From: an uncultured Eubacteriales bacterium
Lineage (GTDB): Bacteria > Bacillota_A > Clostridia > Christensenellales > Aristaeellaceae
Reading direction: 5' to 3'
Length of the DNA stretch: 6,239 nt
Assembly (NCBI GenBank): GCA_902795555.1
Contig: CADBLV010000095.1
Span: forward strand, 1 to 6,239
This document shows positions 5,854-6,239 of this stretch, piece after piece; positions within the stretch are counted from its first letter, which is position 1, and every line of letters starts with the position of its first letter. Under the pieces are notes generated by a model. That model was not told the DNA's origin and did not search any database. It saw only the letters and a program-made list of their open reading frames with translations. Position numbers and translations under genes: made by a program.

Positions 5854-5878
5854 AAATCAAGCCAAGAAAATACGCAGG

Positions 5879-5892
5879 TGAAAGCGCTATGG
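5879..5892 (+). promoter_or_regulatory. Weak cre-like site over the start of the LacI-family gene
   Basis: TGAAAGCGCTATGG agrees with the CcpA-type consensus TGWAARCGYTWNCW at 12 of 14 positions but lacks the final CW. It overlaps the ribosome site and start codon, a position where a bound CcpA or LacI-family protein could block expression. The mismatch in the right half and the overlap with translation signals make chance a real alternative. Confidence 0.25.
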
Positions 5893-6239
5893 TTACCATG
5901 AAGGATGTCGCGAAGCACTGCGGCGTTTCGGTGTCGACCGTGTCCCGGGTCCTCAGCGGAAACGAACTCATCAGTCCGGAAACAACCGGGCTGGTTCTGC
6001 GGGCGGCCGAAGATCTGGGCTATACTCCGGATTTCACGGCCCGGTCCCTGAAAACAAACCGGTCGGATATGATCGGAATTCTCTTCGATTCCTTCCTCAC
6101 CCACCCCTATTTTTCCCGGATCATCGATGCCGTCCGGATCCACGCGGAAGCCAACGGCTTCGATGTGCTGTTTCTTTCCCGGGTGAAACGAAACGGGAAG
6201 ATCGATTATACGGAAACCGCGCTCTCCCGCCGGATGGAC
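5889..6239 (+). CDS. LacI-family transcriptional repressor (N-terminal part; cut by window end)
   Basis: 117 codons run open to the window edge. The start ATG at 5889 has AGGTGA (5876-5881) 7 nt upstream; an ATG three codons later (5898) begins the conserved domain but is badly placed for that site. Residues 4-24 are a typical LacI helix-turn-helix (MKDVAKHCGVSVSTVSRVLSG). Residues 43-54 (LGYTPDFTARSL) are the hinge helix that enters the minor groove at the central CG of the operator. From ~61 (MIGILF) the periplasmic-binding-protein-like effector domain begins. The full protein is normally about 330-350 residues, so two thirds lie outside. Lying just behind the transport operon, it probably represses that operon through the palindrome at 226-237, responding to the imported sugar or a product of it. 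Its own promoter is not clear. Confidence 0.93.
   Translation, partial: MVTMKDVAKHCGVSVSTVSRVLSGNELISPETTGLVLRAAEDLGYTPDFTARSLKTNRSDMIGILFDSFLTHPYFSRIIDAVRIHAEANGFDVLFLSRVKRNGKIDYTETALSRRMD

Noticed and set aside
5796..6143. Minus-strand 115-codon frame over the terminator and the LacI-family gene
   Set aside because: Shadow of the LacI-family coding sequence; it would run through the terminator hairpin.

Overview
The window holds one carbohydrate-uptake operon of the LplB / YtcP / LplA type (CUT1-like ABC importers) with the start of a LacI-family regulator behind it and the first codons of a divergent gene in front of it. All main genes are on the + strand. The strong AAGGAGG-type ribosome sites, sigma-A style promoters, moderately high GC and an LplB/YtcP pair without its own ATPase point to a Bacillota (Clostridia-like) gut or rumen bacterium. 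That assignment is an inference from style; no taxonomic marker is present.

Layout. 1-35 (minus): first 11 codons of a divergent gene with a well-placed ribosome site. 36-256: divergent control region. It holds an extended -10 promoter on the minus strand overlapped by two 13-bp direct repeats, and on the plus strand a perfect TTGACA-17-TATAAT promoter with a perfect 12-bp palindrome, GCAATCGATTGC, at the expected transcription start. 257-2806: an 849-residue permease. Its last ~300 residues are an ordinary LplB-type permease, and its first ~545 residues are three diverged copies of a four-helix membrane module. 2823-3770: the partner YtcP/LplC-type permease. 3771-3961: intergenic region with competing inverted repeats and a hairpin. 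3962-5659: secreted solute-binding protein without a lipobox cysteine. 5660-5888: a compact three-way-junction-like structure, a spaced dyad and a strong intrinsic terminator. 5889-6239: N-terminal part of a LacI-family repressor, cut by the window end.

How it fits together (inference). The binding protein captures a sugar or oligosaccharide outside the cell, and the two permeases form the channel. The ATPase must be encoded elsewhere, as in MsmX-dependent systems. The LacI-family protein probably represses the operon through the palindrome at +1. The structured 3771-3924 region may set binding-protein expression apart from that of the permeases.

The most unusual feature is the permease fusion. 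A threefold-repeated four-helix domain on an LplB permease is not the usual architecture, and it occurs beside a binding protein with no lipid anchor. This suggests the extra domain could hold the binding protein at the membrane or sense ligand. That is a hypothesis only.
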